The notes under the pieces were generated by a model that saw only the letters and a program-made list of their open reading frames with translations, searched no databases and had not been told where the DNA came from. A stretch of 7,803 nt of DNA from Chitinophagaceae bacterium (GTDB lineage Bacteria; Bacteroidota; Bacteroidia; Chitinophagales; Chitinophagaceae): assembly GCA_025351145.1 (NCBI GenBank), contig JANXWM010000238.1, positions 1 through 7,803 of the forward strand, written 5' to 3'. A program made the position numbers and the translations under genes. This document shows positions 6,405-7,803 of this stretch, one piece after another; positions within the stretch are counted from its first letter, which is position 1, and every line of letters starts with the position of its first letter.

Positions 6405-7253
6405 TCAAACCGTATCTACAAAATTCTTTTCGACCTTATTAAAAATAATGATACCGGCAAAAAGTATTACTGCTGTTACACCTGTTGCATAACCAAGCGA
6501 AGCCCAGTTAAAACTACCCTTGCCAAGAAAACCATATCGGAATGTTTCAATAATCGCAGTCATGGGGTTTGCCTCTATAAGCCACTTGTAATTTGCACTG
6601 GCTGTTGACAATGGATAAATAACCGTCGTGGCATACATGAGCAGCTGCACACCAAAAGTAACAAGCAGTGCAAGGTCCCGGTATTTGGTAGTCATGGCAG
6701 AAATAATCATACCTGCACCCAAGCCCAAAGCTGCCATTAATAGAATCAGGAGCGGGAAAAGGAGTATATAAAAGTTGGGTTCTATGCTAGCCCCCATATA
6801 TAAATAATAAATCATAACGGCAAGGAATAATAAAAACTGTACGCCAAACCTTACGAGGTTAGAAACAACAATACTTACCGGCATTATAAGTCTGGGAAAA
6901 TAAACTTTACCGAAAATATTAGCATTGTCCTTAAACACAGTAGACGTTTTGGTAAGACATTCTGCAAAATAATTCCATGCAGTAATACCGGCCATATAAA
7001 AAAGCGGCTGCGGTAAACCATCGGTAGATATACCTGCCAGTTTTCCAAACACGAAAGTGAATAAAACTGTTTGCAGTGCAGGCTGTATAAAAAACCAGAG
7101 GGGGCCAAAAATAGTTTGCTTATAAAACGAAACAAAATCCCTTCGTACAAGCAATACAAGTAGGTCTCGGTATTCCCAGGTATCATTTAACTTAAGGTCA
7201 AAAACAGAAGACTGAGATGTTATTTCCCAATCAAATTCGGATGTTTTATTCAT
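6405..7253 (-). CDS. wzm: Wzm, permease of the polysaccharide ABC exporter (ABC-2 family)
   Basis: The 282-residue product is the membrane subunit that works as a dimer with Wzt to move an undecaprenyl-linked glycan across the inner membrane. About 50 N-terminal residues are cytoplasmic and contain the amphipathic stretch Y28-R-D-L-L-V-L-L-V-R-R-D-F, followed by Y44-K-Q-T-I-F-G-P-L-W-F-F-I-Q-P, the hallmark of the O-antigen/teichoic-acid permeases (Wzm, TagG, KpsM). Six hydrophobic segments lie near residues 51-70, 84-100, 124-152, 162-187, 196-214 and 250-271. The loop P216...E228-A-N-P-M-T-A-I-I-E-T-F-R-Y-G-F-L, and the ending N272-K-V-E-K-N-F, are also typical. Length is normal for the family and no residue block seems missing. 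The start is the ATG at 7253; the 308-bp gap upstream suggests that it could begin a transcript, but I find no convincing promoter there. Its GC content (about 40-48% in sampled lines) is higher than that of the genes downstream of wzt. Confidence 0.93.
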   Translation of the reverse strand: MNKTSEFDWEITSQSSVFDLKLNDTWEYRDLLVLLVRRDFVSFYKQTIFGPLWFFIQPALQTVLFTFVFGKLAGISTDGLPQPLFYMAGITAWNYFAECLTKTSTVFKDNANIFGKVYFPRLIMPVSIVVSNLVRFGVQFLLFLAVMIYYLYMGASIEPNFYILLFPLLILLMAALGLGAGMIISAMTTKYRDLALLVTFGVQLLMYATTVIYPLSTASANYKWLIEANPMTAIIETFRYGFLGKGSFNWASLGYATGVTAVILFAGIIIFNKVEKNFVDTV

Positions 7254-7350
7254 TCAATATTTTAAGGTATAAATTCATTATAAAATATTAACCCGTTACT
7301 TTATTCCCGTACCGGGTCGCCTATACTTTTGAGTGTAAGCCGGAAAACTA

Positions 7351-7473
7351 ATGCAGCGCTTTTTTGAAATTCATATCCTGTGCTTCCGCGTTAAAATGAA
7401 GCCAGGGTGTTTATTTATTGAGTCCTTATATCCGGATAAATCGGGTAATTATACTGTCGTTAAAAGCTCATAA
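7351..7473 (+). other. Possible small plus-strand ORF, 40 residues (doubtful)
   Basis: An ATG at 7351 opens 40 codons to a TAA at 7471-7473. It is preceded by GGAAAACTA, where GGA could act as a weak ribosome site, and by an exact TACTTTTG at 7324-7331, which matches the Bacteroidota -7 consensus TAnnTTTG. No -33 TTG is found at the expected distance. The product begins MQRFFEIHILCFRVK and shows no domain or signal peptide I recognise. It would be the only gene on this strand. Chance is a good explanation, since a 40-codon ORF is common in random sequence. Confidence 0.15.
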
Positions 7474-7494
7474 TAGTTCCTATTGTTCCTGAGC
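7466..7494 (-). terminator. Terminator-like hairpin downstream of the upstream glycosyltransferase gene
   Basis: On the minus-strand transcript GCTCA (7494-7490) pairs with TGAGC (7470-7466), and inside it AATAG (7484-7480) pairs with CTATT (7476-7472) around a GAA loop, leaving a small asymmetric internal loop. TTTT (7465-7462) follows at once. It begins 67 bases past the stop of the glycosyltransferase gene. The stem is interrupted and the T-run short, so termination may be partial. If real, it separates that gene from the transcript starting near wzm. Confidence 0.35.
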
Positions 7495-7561
7495 GCGGCA
7501 CATGGAACGATGAGAATGGGTTCTTTGCCGGGTTTATAAATTCTTCTTAACTCAACTTTAA

Positions 7562-7803
7562 TCAGTTTTTACAGATGATTTGATAGATTTCTGTAAACTG
7601 TGCGGCAATACTTTCTTGGGAATAACGTTGGCAATTTTGGTAACCATTGCTGATAAGCTGCTCCCGGTAAGCATCATCATGGATGATCCGGAGAAAACCT
7701 CCCCGCATACTTTCCGTTGAATACGGATCAACCAGCGCTGCTGCATTACCGGCAACCTCCGGCATGGAAGTGATATTGCTCGTGATAACTACCCTGCCCA
7801 CTG
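7562..7803 (-). CDS. Family 4 glycosyltransferase, C-terminal 79 complete codons (5' end outside window)
   Basis: Only the end of the C-terminal Rossmann domain is present. The frame is open to the right edge; an apparent GTG start at 7801 is simply an internal Val. The visible sequence V-G-R-V-V-I-T-S-N-I-T-S-M-P-E-V-A-G-N-A-A-A-L followed by V-D-P-Y-S is the donor-site region of GT4 enzymes: a Gly/Pro-Val-Val-T-S strand, then the S-M-P-E-V-A-G loop that contacts the nucleotide, then the V-D-P turn. The final helix (Y-S-Q-E-S-I-A-A-Q-F-T-E-I-Y) is the usual C-terminal helix that crosses back to the N-terminal domain. The catalytic E-x7-E lies beyond the edge. It ends with TGA at 7562-7564, 308 bp before wzm. 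GC is higher here (about 53% in 7681-7740, hand count) than in the glycosyltransferase genes downstream of wzt, so it probably belongs to the conserved side of the locus. Donor and acceptor are unknown. Confidence 0.85.
   Translation of the reverse strand, partial: VGRVVITSNITSMPEVAGNAAALVDPYSTESMRGGFLRIIHDDAYREQLISNGYQNCQRYSQESIAAQFTEIYQIICKN

Larger units (their letters stand above)
7254..7561. other. 308-bp intergenic region between a glycosyltransferase gene and wzm
   Basis: No clear gene lies here. On the minus strand I find no exact Bacteroidota -7 element (TAnnTTTG) leading into wzm. The closest is TAAAGTTG (7559-7552), one base off and without a TTG at the right distance. The stretch holds a terminator-like hairpin at 7466-7494, a perfect palindrome TATCCGGATA at 7429-7438, a weak ACCCG/CGGGT pair (7291-7295 with 7313-7317), and, on the plus strand, an exact TACTTTTG (7324-7331) in front of a 40-codon ORF. 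A 9-base direct repeat, TATAAATTC (7268-7276 and 7535-7543), is probably chance. Confidence 0.6.

Noticed and set aside
6258..6608. Plus-strand open frame of 116 codons across the wzm-wzt gap and the 3' end of wzm
   Set aside because: About half is antisense to well-supported wzm codons, the translated residues (Cys- and Thr-rich runs) match no fold, and no promoter or ribosome site precedes it.
7268..7543. 9-base direct repeat TATAAATTC at both ends of the 308-bp gap, as target-site duplication of a lost element
   Set aside because: The repeat is short and AT-rich, there are no terminal inverted repeats and no transposase remnant in between.
7442..7561. 40-codon minus-strand open frame after the upstream GT gene, possible gene remnant
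   Set aside because: It has no start codon apart from CTG, and the translation resembles no family I recognise; a stretch this short is expected by chance.
1..7803. CRISPR array, tRNA, rRNA, insertion sequence or defence genes
   Set aside because: I found no regularly spaced repeats, no tRNA cloverleaf, and no transposase, integrase or nuclease motifs; all supported genes are glycan assembly, modification or export.

Overview
The window carries part of a surface-polysaccharide biosynthesis and export locus. Every gene I can support lies on the minus strand, so transcription runs from high to low coordinates. I read it as Bacteroidota DNA. The coding sequence is AT-rich, start codons mostly lack a Shine-Dalgarno sequence, and the encoded proteins (a GT4 of the WcaL-like type, FkbM, an OafA-type acyltransferase and a deacetylase with the FDYELFLG block) resemble those of Bacteroidota glycan loci. 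This assignment is inference; no rRNA or marker gene is present.

In transcription order the layout is: (1) 7803-7562, the C-terminal end of a GT4 glycosyltransferase, cut by the window edge; (2) 7561-7254, a 308-bp gap with a terminator-like hairpin and no clear promoter for the next gene; (3) 7253-6405, wzm, the ABC-2 permease; (4) 6404-6154, a 251-bp gap that opens with a strong hairpin right after the wzm stop; (5) 6153-4927, wzt, the ATPase with a C-terminal glycan-recognition domain; (6) 4848-3814, a membrane O-acyltransferase; (7) 3703-2903, an FkbM methyltransferase; (8) 2898-1753 and 1563-412, two GT4 glycosyltransferases; (9) 345-1, the N-terminal part of a polysaccharide-deacetylase-like protein with a probable TTG start, running off the left edge.

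Together these suggest an ABC-transporter-dependent pathway. Cytoplasmic GT4 enzymes extend a lipid-linked glycan, FkbM and the acyltransferase decorate it, and Wzm/Wzt moves the finished polymer across the inner membrane. The C-terminal domain of Wzt may select chains carrying the right terminal group. The initiating sugar transferase, the sugar-nucleotide genes and outer-membrane steps are not in the window.

The clearest large-scale signal is a fall in GC inside wzt: about 48% over the ATPase half (hand count, 5641-5940) to about 28% over the C-terminal domain (4981-5400), with all downstream genes AT-rich. This fits a conserved transporter core joined to a replaceable, glycan-specific cassette. 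I see no convincing sign of a wholly new system. The items most worth a second look are the GC step, the wzm-wzt gap, the altered deacetylase motif and a possible small plus-strand ORF at 7351-7473.
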